64,000 nt of DNA from Pseudomonas sp. R5(2019) (GCF_009905435.1 NZ_JAAAMT010000025.1:1-64000), one strand, 5' to 3'. Positions 34,622 through 44,663 are shown, counted from the stretch's first letter. Made by a program: numbers and translations. Notes: generated by a model from the sequence alone, not told the origin.

Positions 34622-35209
34622 ATGAACACTGACAAAGCATTTCTCTCCCCACCCTGCTCCATCCTGCTACTGGCCGGCGGCCGCGGCCAGCGCATGGGTG
34701 GCCGTGACAAGGGTCTGGTGCACTGGCGCGAACGCCCGCTGATCGCTTATGTGCATGAAGTGGTCCGCCCGCTGAGCGACGATCTGATCATTTCCTGCAA
34801 CCGCAATCAGGACCACTATCGCCACTACGCCGACCACTTGGTGGAAGATCAGGAGCCTGGCTATCCCGGCCCTTTGGCTGGCGTGCTGGCTGGGTTGCGC
34901 CAGGCCCGACATAATGCGGTGCTGATACTGGCCTGCGATGCCCCCCGGATCGATCGGGCCTTGCTTGAAGCGCTGGTCGGGACTGCGGGCTCACCCGCCA
35001 AACCCGCCATGGTCCGCCAGGACGGCCAGTGGCAACCGATGTTCAGCCTGATTCCCAAAACCTTGCTGTCGGCCCTGGAAAACGCCTGGCAACAGGGCGA
35101 GCGCAGTCTGCTGCGAGCCTTGCTCAGCCAAGACTTGCAAGCGCTGGAATGCGACACCTGCGACCCACGCCTGAGCAATTTCAACAGTCCGGATTTACTG
35201 GGCTGCTAG
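34622..35209 (+). CDS. mobA: Molybdenum cofactor guanylyltransferase
   Basis: 195 residues. The nucleotidyltransferase loop LLAGGRGQRMGGRDKGLV and the metal-binding LACDAPRI (D-x-P) are diagnostic of MobA. It transfers GMP from GTP to molybdopterin to make the bis-MGD cofactor. Starts at 34622. It is followed 36 bases later by a chorismate mutase gene, with no obvious functional link. Confidence 0.92.
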   Translation: MNTDKAFLSPPCSILLLAGGRGQRMGGRDKGLVHWRERPLIAYVHEVVRPLSDDLIISCNRNQDHYRHYADHLVEDQEPGYPGPLAGVLAGLRQARHNAVLILACDAPRIDRALLEALVGTAGSPAKPAMVRQDGQWQPMFSLIPKTLLSALENAWQQGERSLLRALLSQDLQALECDTCDPRLSNFNSPDLLGC

Positions 35210-35245
35210 GATCAAGAGTCAATCCCAAGCGAAGAAGGACCTGCC

Positions 35246-35560
35246 ATGAACTCTGCCAAGCACTGCAACAGCATCGCCGAAGTGCGTGCGCACATTGATC
35301 AGATCGACAAGGAACTGGTGGCGTTGATCGCCAGCCGCGGCGGCTATGCCAAGCAAGCGGCACGCTTCAAGAAAACCGCTGAAGAGGTTCAGGCGCCCCA
35401 ACGGGTCGAGCAGGTGATCAGCAAGGTCAAGGCCTTCTCGCTGGAGCTGGGCGCCAACCCCGGTGTGACCGAGCGGGTCTACCGGGCCATGATCGAGGCC
35501 TTCATTGAAATCGAACGCGCCGAACATGCGGCGCTTGGCGCGGCCTCGCAGCCGCGCTAA
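35246..35560 (+). CDS. Chorismate mutase (AroQ class)
   Basis: 104 residues, all helical: VRAHIDQIDKELVALIASRG carries the AroQ-type active-site Arg and the helix-1 pattern, and YAKQAARFKK the second basic group. Chorismate mutase converts chorismate to prephenate; the small PchB-type proteins can also act as isochorismate-pyruvate lyase. No siderophore genes are adjacent, so simple chorismate mutase activity is more likely. AAGAAGGA precedes the ATG. Confidence 0.8.
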   Translation: MNSAKHCNSIAEVRAHIDQIDKELVALIASRGGYAKQAARFKKTAEEVQAPQRVEQVISKVKAFSLELGANPGVTERVYRAMIEAFIEIERAEHAALGAASQPR

Positions 35561-35587
35561 GCGCCATGGGTGCCAGGGCAACGAAAC

Positions 35588-35672
35588 GGCCCCATCGCGA
35601 CCCACACCGCTTCCCTGATCAGTGCGTGGCTGATCAGGGAAGCGGTGCAAGCCGCGATGAGGCCGAAAACTG
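35588..35672. terminator. Large bidirectional hairpin
   Basis: CACCGCTTCCCTGATCAG (35605-35622) and its exact complement (35630-35647) form an 18-bp stem with a 7-base loop, extended by an imperfect outer GGCCCCATCGCG/CGCGATGAGGCC stem. It lies between two convergent genes and probably terminates both. Confidence 0.7.
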
Positions 35673-35681
35673 TAGCGATCG

Positions 35682-36338
35682 TTAGAAGGTCATTTCCACG
35701 ACATCGTCCGGCACGATCAGCTTGCCGGCGGTCTTGGCCACCACTTCCTCGATGCTCACGCCCGGTGCGGTTTCGCGCAGGATGAAAGCACCGTTTTCAA
35801 TTTCCAGGTAAGCCAGGTCGGTCAGCACCTTGCGGATACATCCGGCACCGGTGAGCGGCAGGCTGCAGCGTGGCAGCAGCTTGGACTCGCCGTCCTTGGA
35901 GGCGTGGGTCATGGTGACGATGATGTTGTCGGCACCGGCCACCAGGTCCATCGCCCCGCCCATGCCCTTGACCAGCTTGCCAGGGATCATCCAGGAGGCG
36001 ATGTTGCCCTCCACGTCCACTTCAAAGGCGCCCAGCACGGTCAGGTCGACATGGCCGCCACGGATCATGGCGAAGGAATCGGCCGAGTTGAAGATCGACG
36101 CGCCACGGCGGGCGGTCACGGTTTGTTTGCCGGCGTTGATCATGTCGGCGTCCAGTTCCGTTTCGGTCGGGAACTCGCCCATGCCGAGCAGGCCGTTTTC
36201 CGATTGCAGCATCACGTCGATGTCGGCCGGGACGTAGTTGGCGACCAGGGTCGGAATGCCGATGCCCAGGTTCACGTAGTAGCCGTCCTTGAGTTCACGG
36301 GCGACGCGCTGTGCCATTTGTTCGCGGGAAAGTGCCAT
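35682..36338 (-). CDS. 3-oxoacid CoA-transferase subunit B
   Basis: 218 residues; LGIGIPTLVANYVP and SENGLLGMGEFP contain the family SENG motif whose glutamate forms the CoA thioester. With subunit A it moves CoA from succinyl-CoA to acetoacetate or a related 3-oxoacid. It starts 32 bases after the subunit A stop. The divergent LysR gene probably controls the pair. Confidence 0.9.
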   Translation of the reverse strand: MALSREQMAQRVARELKDGYYVNLGIGIPTLVANYVPADIDVMLQSENGLLGMGEFPTETELDADMINAGKQTVTARRGASIFNSADSFAMIRGGHVDLTVLGAFEVDVEGNIASWMIPGKLVKGMGGAMDLVAGADNIIVTMTHASKDGESKLLPRCSLPLTGAGCIRKVLTDLAYLEIENGAFILRETAPGVSIEEVVAKTAGKLIVPDDVVEMTF

Positions 36339-36370
36339 AGTCAGGGTCTCTTGTTATTCGCGGGAAGGGT

Positions 36371-37069
36371 TCAGGCCTTGATCGTGCGTTTTTCGATGCG
36401 CTTCTCGAATTTCCCGACGATCACCCGGTCCACGTAGATGCCCGGCGTGTGAATCTCGCTCGGCAGCAGGACGCCCGGCTCGACGATTTCCTCGACCTCA
36501 ACCACGGTGATCTTGCCGGCCGTGGCCGCCAGCGGGTTGAAGTTCTGGGCAGTGTTGCGATAGACCACGTTGCCGTAGTGGTCGGCCTTCCAGCCTTTGA
36601 CGATGGCGAAGTCGCCAGTGATGGCCTCTTCAAGAATGTACTTGCGGCCGTGGAACTCGCGCACTTCCTTGCCTTCGGCCACTGGCGTGCCGTAGCCGGT
36701 GGCGGTGTAGAAGGCCGGGATGCCGGCGCCGCCGGCGCGCATTTTTTCGGCCAGGGTGCCTTGCGGGGTCAGCTCCACTTCCAGCTCGCCGCTGAGCAAC
36801 TGGCGTTCGAACAGGGCGTTCTCGCCGACATAGGAGGCGATCATCTTGTGGATCTGCCGGTCTTCGAGCAGTACGCCCAGGCCGAAGCCGTCGACGCCAC
36901 AGTTGTTCGAAACCACCGTCAGGCCTTTGACGCCACGGCGCTTGATTTCGGCAATGAGGTTTTCCGGGATGCCACACAGTCCAAAACCACCGGACAGTAC
37001 GGTCATGTTGTCGGTGAGGCCCGCAAGGGCTTCTTCGTAGGTTGCAACTCGCTTGTCGAGTCCGGCCAT
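36371..37069 (-). CDS. 3-oxoacid CoA-transferase subunit A
   Basis: 232 residues with GGFGLCGIPENLI, the subunit A family signature. The ATG at 37069 gives a family-sized subunit; the frame continues open upstream without support. Partner of the adjacent subunit B. This type serves acetoacetate catabolism in Pseudomonas. Confidence 0.9.
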   Translation of the reverse strand: MAGLDKRVATYEEALAGLTDNMTVLSGGFGLCGIPENLIAEIKRRGVKGLTVVSNNCGVDGFGLGVLLEDRQIHKMIASYVGENALFERQLLSGELEVELTPQGTLAEKMRAGGAGIPAFYTATGYGTPVAEGKEVREFHGRKYILEEAITGDFAIVKGWKADHYGNVVYRNTAQNFNPLAATAGKITVVEVEEIVEPGVLLPSEIHTPGIYVDRVIVGKFEKRIEKRTIKA

Positions 37070-37189
37070 GCTGATCCGCCTTTTGTAGTTGTAGGGGTCG
37101 ACGCAGTGTCGTTGAGCGTTGAACGCATCTTCACCCCTGCGCAGTAATTTGTTAATTTTGTTTTTTTGATGGATTGATTGGATATTCCA

Positions 37190-38086
37190 ATGAATGTCAA
37201 ACAGCTGCGTGCCTTTGTAACCGTAGCCAAGTGCTTGAGTTTCGCCCAGGCCGGCGAACGCCTGCATGTCTCGCAACCGGCCTTGAGCCTGACCATCAAG
37301 GCGCTGGAGGAACACTTGGGCGGCCCCCTCCTCCATCGCACCACGCGCAGCGTCAGCCTTACTCCCGAGGGCGAAACACTGTTGCCGCTGGCCCGCCAGC
37401 TGCTCGCCGATTGGGACAACACCGAAGAATTGCTGCGCCAACGCTTCACCCTGCAACTGGGCAAAGTCGCAATCGCTGCGATGCCGGCCTTTGCCAGTAA
37501 CCTGTTGCCGGCGGCGCTGAAGGTGTTTCGTGATCGCTACCCGCGGGTCAACGTGGCCGTGCATGACGTGATCAACGAGCAGGTGCTGGAACTGGTACGC
37601 CACCGGCGCGTTGAACTGGGCATCGGCTTTGAACCGGAAACCAGCGAGCCGCTGATCTTCAAGCCGCTGTACATGGACCGCTTTGTGGCCGTGGTGCCAG
37701 TCAACTCACCGTTGGCGGCGCAACAGGAAGTGACCTGGCATCAGCTGCTCGAAGAAGATTTCATCACCTTGCAACGTCCCTCGGCGGTACGGCTGCTGCT
37801 GGAGCAGCAGGTGCTGGCCGGGCATGGCGGGCTGGCGGTGGCCTTTGAAAGCCATCAGCTGTCAACGGTCGGGCGCATGGTTGCCAATGGCTTGGGGGTG
37901 AGTGCCGTGCCGTCGCTGTGTATCCGCCAGATGCAGGAGCTCGGCGCGCATTGCGTGCGATTGGTGGAGCCTACCGTGCAGCGGCGGATCGGCGTCACCC
38001 TGTTGGCCGACCACAAACTCTCGGCCGCGGCGCAAGCGTTGCTTGAAGTGCTGCTGGAATACGGCAAGGATTACCCGCAGCTGTAA
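37190..38086 (+). CDS. LysR-type transcriptional regulator
   Basis: 298 residues: N-terminal HTH (MNVKQLRAFVTVAKCLSFAQAGERLHVSQPALS) and an effector-binding domain. Divergent from the CoA-transferase pair with a 120-bp AT-rich promoter region, so it probably activates that operon in response to its substrate. ATG at 37190 was chosen over a TTG twelve bases upstream. Confidence 0.87.
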   Translation: MNVKQLRAFVTVAKCLSFAQAGERLHVSQPALSLTIKALEEHLGGPLLHRTTRSVSLTPEGETLLPLARQLLADWDNTEELLRQRFTLQLGKVAIAAMPAFASNLLPAALKVFRDRYPRVNVAVHDVINEQVLELVRHRRVELGIGFEPETSEPLIFKPLYMDRFVAVVPVNSPLAAQQEVTWHQLLEEDFITLQRPSAVRLLLEQQVLAGHGGLAVAFESHQLSTVGRMVANGLGVSAVPSLCIRQMQELGAHCVRLVEPTVQRRIGVTLLADHKLSAAAQALLEVLLEYGKDYPQL

Positions 38087-38112
38087 GCCCGATCAAAACA
38101 AGAGGAGTCAGT

Positions 38113-38934
38113 ATGCGTACTGTGCAAGTGGGCAACCGCCAGGTGCCGGTCATCGGCCAGGGTACCTGGTATATGGGCGAGCACCCTGACCAGGGCAAGC
38201 GCGAGGCCGATGCCCTGCGCCTGGGCATTGACCTTGGCCTGACACTGATCGACAGCGCCGAGATGTATGCCGAGGGTGGCGCAGAAACCGTGGTCGGCCA
38301 GGCCATCGCCGGCCGCCGTGATCAGGTCTATCTGGTGAGCAAGGTCTACCCCCACAACGCCAGCCGCAAGGGCATTGCGGCCGCCTGCGAGCGCAGTTTG
38401 CAGCGCCTGGGCACCGAGTCTATCGACCTGTATTTGCTGCATTGGCGCGGCCAGTATCCGCTGGAAGAAACCGTCGAAGCCTTCGAGCGTTTGCGTGAAG
38501 CCGGCAAGATCGGCCGCTGGGGCGTCTCCAACTTTGATGTGGACGATTTGATTGAGCTGGATGCGCCGGCCTGCGCGACCAATCAGGTGCTCTACAACCC
38601 GCAGGCCCGTGGCATCGAATTCGACCTGCTGCCCTGGTGCCAACGGCAGCAACTGCCGCTTATGGCGTACTGCCCGATCGCTCAGGCCGGGCGCTTGCTC
38701 AGGCACCCGGTGCTCAACGAAATTGCCGAGCGCCATGATGCCACCGCCGCCCAGGTCAGCCTGGCCTGGGTCACACGGCATCAAGGCGTGATCGCCATTC
38801 CCAAGGCGGTCGAGCCCAGCCATGTGCAGCTCAACGCGGCAGCCGCCGATCTGGTCTTGAGTGCCGACGACCTGCTGGCCATCGACCGAGCCTTTGCCCC
38901 ACCCACCCACAAGCAGCCGCTGGCGATGGTCTGA
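38113..38934 (+). CDS. Aldo/keto reductase
   Basis: 273-residue TIM-barrel reductase. LIDSAEMYAEGGAE holds the catalytic Asp/Tyr, SKVYPHN the catalytic lysine, and YLLHW the histidine. The NADPH-binding end is IAIPKAVEPSHV. It reduces aldehydes or ketones; the substrate is unknown. Begins 26 bases after the LysR gene with AGAGGAG upstream; its stop abuts the convergent dnaE2 stop. Confidence 0.87.
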   Translation: MRTVQVGNRQVPVIGQGTWYMGEHPDQGKREADALRLGIDLGLTLIDSAEMYAEGGAETVVGQAIAGRRDQVYLVSKVYPHNASRKGIAAACERSLQRLGTESIDLYLLHWRGQYPLEETVEAFERLREAGKIGRWGVSNFDVDDLIELDAPACATNQVLYNPQARGIEFDLLPWCQRQQLPLMAYCPIAQAGRLLRHPVLNEIAERHDATAAQVSLAWVTRHQGVIAIPKAVEPSHVQLNAAAADLVLSADDLLAIDRAFAPPTHKQPLAMV

Positions 38935-41900
38935 TCAGCGAAAATCCCGGCTGCGCACGTCCAGGCCGTCGAGCAGCGGGGTCAGGTCGTGCAGGCGGCG
39001 AGCGATCAGGTGTCGCACGCTGCCTTCGCACTCCAGCTTGCCGAACACCTGCAGCAATCGGGCGCCGACCAGCACCCGCCGTTGGCGTTCGGCAAGGTCG
39101 CGCCAGACCACCACATTGACCATACCGTGCTCGTCTTCGAGGGTGACGAAGGTCACTCCGCTGGCCGTCTGCGGACGCTGACGGCCAGTCACCAATCCCG
39201 CGACGCTGACCGTGTCGCCAGGCTCCGCCTCATCCAGCGCCCTTGAACTGCGACAGCCCAGCCCATCGAGTTTTCCCCGCAGTAACGCCAAAGGGTGCGG
39301 CCCAAGAGTGGTGCCCAGGGTCGCGTAATCCGCGTAAAGGTCTTCGCCAACGCTGGGCTGCGGCAATGGCACCGGGACTTGCGGCGGCTCATCGCAACCG
39401 GCAAACAAAGGCAACTGCGCTTGCACCGCCGCCACCTCCCAGCGCGCCTGAAAACGGTGCCCCACCAGGCCCTTCAACGCCCCGGCATCGGCGAGCAATT
39501 CGCGGGTGCGGCTGTCGAGGCCGGCACGCAGGCTCAGGTCCGCGACCTGGGTAAAGGCGCCCTGCTCGCGCGCCTGCTCGATACGCTGGCCATCGTCCTC
39601 ACGAAAGCCACGAATCTGCCGCAACCCCAGGCGAATGGCGAACTGCCCGGCCGCGGGCTCGAGCGTGCAATCCCAATCGCTGTAACGCACATCAACCGGG
39701 CGAATGTCGATCTGGTGGCGCCGGGCGTCCTGCAGGATCTGGTCAGGGCTGTAAAAGCCCATTGGCCAGCTGTTGATCAGGGCACAGGCGTACGCGGCTG
39801 GTTCATGGCACTTGAGCCAGCAACTGGCGTAGGTCAGCAGGGCAAAACTGGCGGCGTGGGACTCGGGGAAGCCATAGCTGCCGAAGCCCTTGATCTGCTC
39901 GAAAATACGTGCGGCAAATTCAGCGCTGTAACCACGCGCGAGCATGCCTTCGGTCAACCGCTGCTGGTGAGACTCCAGGCCCCCGTGGCGTTTCCAGGCG
40001 GCCATGGCCCGGCGCAGTTGATCGGCTTCGCCGGGGGAATAACCCGCGGCGACAATGGCCAGCTCCATCACCTGCTCCTGGAACAGTGGCACACCCAGGG
40101 TGCGCTCGAAGACTTTCTTCAGCTCCGGCGAGGGGTAGACGATGGGTTCCTCATTGTTGCGCCGACGCAGATAAGGGTGAACCATGTCGCCTTGTATGGG
40201 ACCGGGGCGCACGATCGCGACTTCGATCACCAGGTCATAGAACGTCTTCGGTTTGAGCCGGGGCAGCATCGCCATCTGCGCCCGCGACTCGATCTGGAAT
40301 ACCCCAACGGTGTCGGCCCGGCCGATCATGCGGTAGGTCTGCGGGTCTTCCAGGGGGATCGTGGCGATGGTCAAGTCGTGACCCCGGTAGCGGCGCAGCA
40401 GGTCGAAGCAACGGCGCAGGGCACTGAGCATGCCCAGGGCGAGGATATCGACCTTGAGCAAGCCGACCGTATCCAGGTCGTCCTTGTCCCACTGGATCAC
40501 GGTGCGATCTTGCATCGCGGCATTTTCCACCGGCACCAGAGTGTCCAGCGGCTGCTCGGAAATCACGAAGCCGCCCGGGTGCTGGGACAGGTGACGCGGA
40601 AAGCCGATCAGCTCGGCGGTCAGGGCCAGCACCCGACGCAGGAGCGGGCTGGCCGGGTCGAAGCCGTTTTCGCGCAAGTAGTCGGCGCTGGGCACCCGGT
40701 CGCTCCAGCGCCCGCAGCAGTCGGCCAGGGCGTTGATCTGCTCCACCGGCAGGCCCAGCACCCGGGCAATATCGCGTACCGCACCAGCCGCATGGTAGGT
40801 GCTGGCCACTGCCGTGAGTGCCGCGCGGTGACGGCCGTAACGGCTGAAGATGTATTGCAGCACCTCTTCACGGCGCTCGTGCTCGAAGTCGACGTCGATA
40901 TCGGGCGGCTCGTTGCGCTCGCGGGAAATAAAGCGCTCGAACAGCATGTTCATGCGTGCCGGGTCGATCTCGGTAATCCCTAAGGCGAAACACACGGCCG
41001 AGTTGGCCGCCGAGCCGCGCCCCTGGCACAGGATCCCGCGCTCGCGGGCGAAGCGGACGATGTCGTGGACGGTCAGAAAGTAGCTTTCATAGCCAAGCTC
41101 GGTAATCAGCGCCAGCTCGCGCTCGATCATCTGACGCGGGGCCGCTTCGATACCCTGCGGCCAGCGCCAGCGAATGCCCTGCTCGGTCATTTCACGCAGC
41201 CACGACGCCGCGCTGTGCCCGGCTGGCACCAGCTCGCGGGGATACTGGTAACGCAACTGGCCCAGGTCGAACTGGCAGCGCCGGGCAATCTGCAGCGATG
41301 CCTCGAGCAGCTCGGGCGGGTACAGCTGCGTTAACTGCGGCAAGGGCCGCAAGTGGCGCTCACCGTTGGCGAACAGGCGGTGGCCGGCCTCGGCCACGGT
41401 GGTGTGATGCCGAATCGCGGTCATGCTGTCTTGCAGTGCCCGCCGACCCCGGGCGTGCATGTGCACATCGCCGCAGGCCACCGCCGGAATGGCCAGCGCC
41501 GTCGCCAGCCCCAGCAGGCGTGCGAGCCGCTGGCGGTCATCCGGCCCGCAGTGCAACTGCACGGCCAGCCACAAGCGCTGGTCGAACACCTCGCGCAGCC
41601 ACTGGCCGGCTGACGGGCTATCGTCATCGTCCGGGACCCACAGCGCCAGCAGCCCCTCCAGCGGGCCGCTGAAGTCTTCACGGCGCAGACTGTATTCACC
41701 CTTGGGCGCGCGACGCCGCCCCAGAGTGATAAGCCTGCACAGAGCCTGATACCCGGCAAGGCTTTCTGCCAGCAGGACGATTTTCGGCCCATCGTCCAGG
41801 CGCATTTCACTGCCTACGATCAGTGGCAACCCCACCTCCCTGGCCGCCTGCCAGGCCCGGACGATACCGGCCAGGGTGCACTCGTCGGTTATCGCCAGCG

Positions 41901-42009
41901 CTTCGTAGCCCTGCTGGCGAGCACGCTCGAACAATTCCCGGGCACTGGAGGCGCCGCGCTGGAAACTGAAGTTGGAGAGGCAGTGCAACTCGGCATAGCC
42001 CTGGCTCAT
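38935..42009 (-). CDS. dnaE2: Error-prone DNA polymerase III alpha (DnaE2)
   Basis: 1024-residue C-family polymerase: N-terminal PHP domain (AELHCLSNFSFQRGAS; ALAITDECTLAGIVRA), the palm with GRGSAANSAVCFALGIT and PDIDVDFEHERREEV (catalytic aspartates), and a C-terminal OB fold. It synthesises across damaged bases together with ImuA and ImuB. Start ATG at 42009 overlaps the imuB stop (ATGA), showing translational coupling. Last gene of the SOS mutagenesis cassette. Confidence 0.95.
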   Translation of the reverse strand: MSQGYAELHCLSNFSFQRGASSARELFERARQQGYEALAITDECTLAGIVRAWQAAREVGLPLIVGSEMRLDDGPKIVLLAESLAGYQALCRLITLGRRRAPKGEYSLRREDFSGPLEGLLALWVPDDDDSPSAGQWLREVFDQRLWLAVQLHCGPDDRQRLARLLGLATALAIPAVACGDVHMHARGRRALQDSMTAIRHHTTVAEAGHRLFANGERHLRPLPQLTQLYPPELLEASLQIARRCQFDLGQLRYQYPRELVPAGHSAASWLREMTEQGIRWRWPQGIEAAPRQMIERELALITELGYESYFLTVHDIVRFARERGILCQGRGSAANSAVCFALGITEIDPARMNMLFERFISRERNEPPDIDVDFEHERREEVLQYIFSRYGRHRAALTAVASTYHAAGAVRDIARVLGLPVEQINALADCCGRWSDRVPSADYLRENGFDPASPLLRRVLALTAELIGFPRHLSQHPGGFVISEQPLDTLVPVENAAMQDRTVIQWDKDDLDTVGLLKVDILALGMLSALRRCFDLLRRYRGHDLTIATIPLEDPQTYRMIGRADTVGVFQIESRAQMAMLPRLKPKTFYDLVIEVAIVRPGPIQGDMVHPYLRRRNNEEPIVYPSPELKKVFERTLGVPLFQEQVMELAIVAAGYSPGEADQLRRAMAAWKRHGGLESHQQRLTEGMLARGYSAEFAARIFEQIKGFGSYGFPESHAASFALLTYASCWLKCHEPAAYACALINSWPMGFYSPDQILQDARRHQIDIRPVDVRYSDWDCTLEPAAGQFAIRLGLRQIRGFREDDGQRIEQAREQGAFTQVADLSLRAGLDSRTRELLADAGALKGLVGHRFQARWEVAAVQAQLPLFAGCDEPPQVPVPLPQPSVGEDLYADYATLGTTLGPHPLALLRGKLDGLGCRSSRALDEAEPGDTVSVAGLVTGRQRPQTASGVTFVTLEDEHGMVNVVVWRDLAERQRRVLVGARLLQVFGKLECEGSVRHLIARRLHDLTPLLDGLDVRSRDFR

Positions 42010-43421
42010 GCAAACCACCCTTGCAGGATCAGCGGCCCGCCCTCACCCACCGCCCGGTACGCCCAGCCCCGTTGGCCCTGGACGGTTTCGATCAGATAAT
42101 AATCGCGGCGCACGTCAGCGCCGTCCCACCAACCGGACTCGATACGCTCAGGCCCGGCCAAGACCCGCAGCACAGGGGTTTCCAACGCACAGGGCTCGGC
42201 CAGCAGCCAGCCGGGGCGCGGCACACCCGGCAGCGCAATGGCGACCGGGCTGAGTGTGCCGGCCTGCCAGGCACATTCGGGGCGGTGGTCGGCACGCGCC
42301 TGCAGGCCACGCACCGCCTCATCGCCCAGCCGGGCCCGCAAGCGCTCGCGCAACTGCTCCCAGGGTTGAGTCTGCTGGGGCCTGGCCGCGAACAACTCGC
42401 CCCGCAGCGGCACGAAGGCGGGCAGCTCATCGGCAACCAGCCGCACAGTGCGCACCGGCTCGGGGATGCGCACCTGTTCCAGCCGCCCACGGGCCAGCTC
42501 GAACAGCATCGCCGCCTCCCGCTCGACAGCCAACAGACCAACCACCACGCAGGTGTCCTGCGCCTGAGCATGCTCCAGGTGCAAGGTAAAACGCTGCACC
42601 CCGCCATCGCGACCGGCCAGAAAGGCTGACAAGTCAGCCGTCAAACGCCGCAAGGGAAACAGCAGGGCCTGATGGGATTCGACATCGAAATTCAGTTCAA
42701 GGCGCACGTCGAAGCGATCCGGCGGTGTGTAGCAGGCCAGCGCCACGGCGCGCAGCCCCAACAACCGGTCCAGGTGCAGTTGCACACTGGCCGAGAAGCG
42801 CCGGGCCAGGCTGTCGCGGGGCAAGGCCAACACTTCGCGCACGCTGCGCAAGCCCATGCGCGCCAGTGCGGTAGCGGCCTCCGGCGGCAGGCCGATGCGC
42901 TCCAGCGGCATCTGCCCGAGGGCCTGACGGGTCTGTTCGGCATCGGTCGCGGCCAGGCCATCGTGGACATTGGCGAGCATGCGCGCCGCGATGGGGTTGC
43001 TGGCCAGCACGATACGGTGGCTGAAGCCCAGCGCAGTCAGCTCCTGGCGCAAGCGCGCCTCGAATTGTGGCCAAGGGCCGAACAGGCTCAGGCTCGAGCC
43101 CACCTCCAGCAGTAACACGCGCGGATAGTGCAAGCTGACGTTCGAGCTGAAGCGATAGGCCCAGGCGGCAAGAAATTGCTGCAGCTGCTCGACCGCCGCC
43201 GAGTCTTCATCGACACAGGCAAAGTCGCCTGCCAGCGCCTGGGCGGTCGTCAGTGCCTGACCACGACGCAAGCCCAAAGCCCGCGCCGCCGGGTTGACGG
43301 CTTGCAGAATGCGGCGCTGGGGCGGCCCACTGAGAAGCACCAGTGGCGCCTGTGGATCGGTGCGATGGCGCAACACGCCTTCAAGTGCCAATTGCGGCAG
43401 CAGGATACAAGCCCACAACAT
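42006..43421 (-). CDS. imuB: ImuB, Y-family polymerase-like protein
   Basis: 471 residues starting LWACILLPQLALEG. It resembles Y-family polymerases (thumb and little-finger parts, LPPEAATALARMGL helix-hairpin-helix) but lacks the palm acidic triad, as known for ImuB. It acts as the sliding-clamp adaptor that brings DnaE2 to damage. ATG at 43421 lies 7 bases after the imuA stop. Confidence 0.92.
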   Translation of the reverse strand: MLWACILLPQLALEGVLRHRTDPQAPLVLLSGPPQRRILQAVNPAARALGLRRGQALTTAQALAGDFACVDEDSAAVEQLQQFLAAWAYRFSSNVSLHYPRVLLLEVGSSLSLFGPWPQFEARLRQELTALGFSHRIVLASNPIAARMLANVHDGLAATDAEQTRQALGQMPLERIGLPPEAATALARMGLRSVREVLALPRDSLARRFSASVQLHLDRLLGLRAVALACYTPPDRFDVRLELNFDVESHQALLFPLRRLTADLSAFLAGRDGGVQRFTLHLEHAQAQDTCVVVGLLAVEREAAMLFELARGRLEQVRIPEPVRTVRLVADELPAFVPLRGELFAARPQQTQPWEQLRERLRARLGDEAVRGLQARADHRPECAWQAGTLSPVAIALPGVPRPGWLLAEPCALETPVLRVLAGPERIESGWWDGADVRRDYYLIETVQGQRGWAYRAVGEGGPLILQGWFA

Positions 43422-43428
43422 GACCGCA

Positions 43429-44046
43429 TCACCCTCGCCCGCTGAACGGGATCGGCATCGCGGGGGCCAGGCCACCTCGGCACTTGAGCACCCGCCACTG
43501 CGCAGGCTGAGCATCGATGGCCAGGCGCAAGGCCGCTGGAGAAGGGTTCAATGCTGCCTGCTGCGGGCGGCAGGCGAAGGCCAGGGTCTGCCCGGTTTGG
43601 GCCGCCACCTGCAAGCGCCGCAGCGCCCGGTCATCGGCCTTGGGCAGCCAGCACAGGACCGCGCCACAACTGCCTGAGCGCAGGCACTGCTCGGCCGCCC
43701 AGAGCGTGTCGCGCTCGCTGGCGTCGATCACGGATAACCAGCGCAGGTCGATACCGGCTCCCTGCCAGGCCGGTGGATAGGGAATATGCGGCGGCGCAAT
43801 CAGCACCACCCGCTCGCTGCTGGCGGTCAGTCGGGCGAGGCTTGGCCACAACAGTTGCAGCTCGCCGCAGCCATCGGCGGCCAACAGCAGTTCGGTCAGG
43901 GCTGCCGCTGGCCAGCCACCGCTGGGCAAGACGGCATCCAGGGCCGCATGCCCGGTCGGGTGCACGCCCACAGGCCGGACCGGCGCACGGCCCTTCCAGA
44001 CCCGGCGCTCATCCAGCAGGCCATCGAGGCTGACCACAGCGCCCAT
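43429..44046 (-). CDS. imuA: ImuA, translesion synthesis RecA-like protein
   Basis: 205 residues. VHPTGHAALDAVLPSGGWPAAALTELL is the RecA/SulA-like start. It lacks a proper Walker A. ImuA works with ImuB and DnaE2 in damage-induced mutagenesis. Its ATG shares a base with the lexA2 stop (TGATG). Confidence 0.92.
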   Translation of the reverse strand: MGAVVSLDGLLDERRVWKGRAPVRPVGVHPTGHAALDAVLPSGGWPAAALTELLLAADGCGELQLLWPSLARLTASSERVVLIAPPHIPYPPAWQGAGIDLRWLSVIDASERDTLWAAEQCLRSGSCGAVLCWLPKADDRALRRLQVAAQTGQTLAFACRPQQAALNPSPAALRLAIDAQPAQWRVLKCRGGLAPAMPIPFSGRG

Positions 44047-44663
44047 CAGTCGCGCCTCACCAGGCCGCAGTACACGCCTTCGATCACGAAGTCGCGGTCC
44101 GGGCCGACTTCAATCGGCGAGTACGCCGGGTTGCGCGGCAGCAGGCGGTAACCGCCCTTGATGCGCTCGAAGCGCTTGATGGTCACTTCACCGTCCAGGC
44201 GCGCGACGATGATTTGCCCCTCGCGGGCCTCGGGCTGGCGCAGGATGCCCACCAGGTCACCGTCGAAAATACCGTCTTCGATCATCGAGTCGCCGCGTAC
44301 GCGCAGCAGGTAGTCGGGAGAGCGGTTGAACAGGTGCGGGTCCAGCAGCAGGCGTTCATGCACCTGGGCATCAGGCCCGATCGGTGCACCGGCGGCCACT
44401 TGCCCAAGCACCGGAATGTCCAGCGGCTCGGCGCGTTGCAACGAGCGCACCAGGCGAATGCCACGGGCCTGATTCGGTGTTACCTCGATAAAACCGGCCT
44501 CGATCAGGGCCTGGATGTGTTTGCGCGCGACGCTGCGCGAGGCATAGCCAAAGGCCTCGGCGATTTCAGCCAGGCTCGGCGGTTGGCCCTGTTGCGCGAT
44601 GCGGTCGCGGATAAAGGTCAGGATGGCACTACGGCGGGGAGATAAGGTCGTCATGGAGTACAT
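44046..44663 (-). CDS. lexA2: Second LexA-type repressor (LexA2)
   Basis: 205 residues: winged HTH (PPSLAEIAEAFGYASRSVARKHI), self-cleavage site A91-G92 in GQVAAGAPIG, catalytic Ser126 (GDSM) and Lys163 (VTIKRF). It represses its own operon and is cut after DNA damage through RecA. Start 44663 was chosen because GAAGAG lies at a proper distance; the alternative ATG at 44654 has no ribosome site. Confidence 0.92.
   Translation of the reverse strand: MYSMTTLSPRRSAILTFIRDRIAQQGQPPSLAEIAEAFGYASRSVARKHIQALIEAGFIEVTPNQARGIRLVRSLQRAEPLDIPVLGQVAAGAPIGPDAQVHERLLLDPHLFNRSPDYLLRVRGDSMIEDGIFDGDLVGILRQPEAREGQIIVARLDGEVTIKRFERIKGGYRLLPRNPAYSPIEVGPDRDFVIEGVYCGLVRRD

Noticed and set aside
39295..40983. 562-codon plus-strand ORF opposite dnaE2
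   Set aside because: Mirror frame of the polymerase gene.
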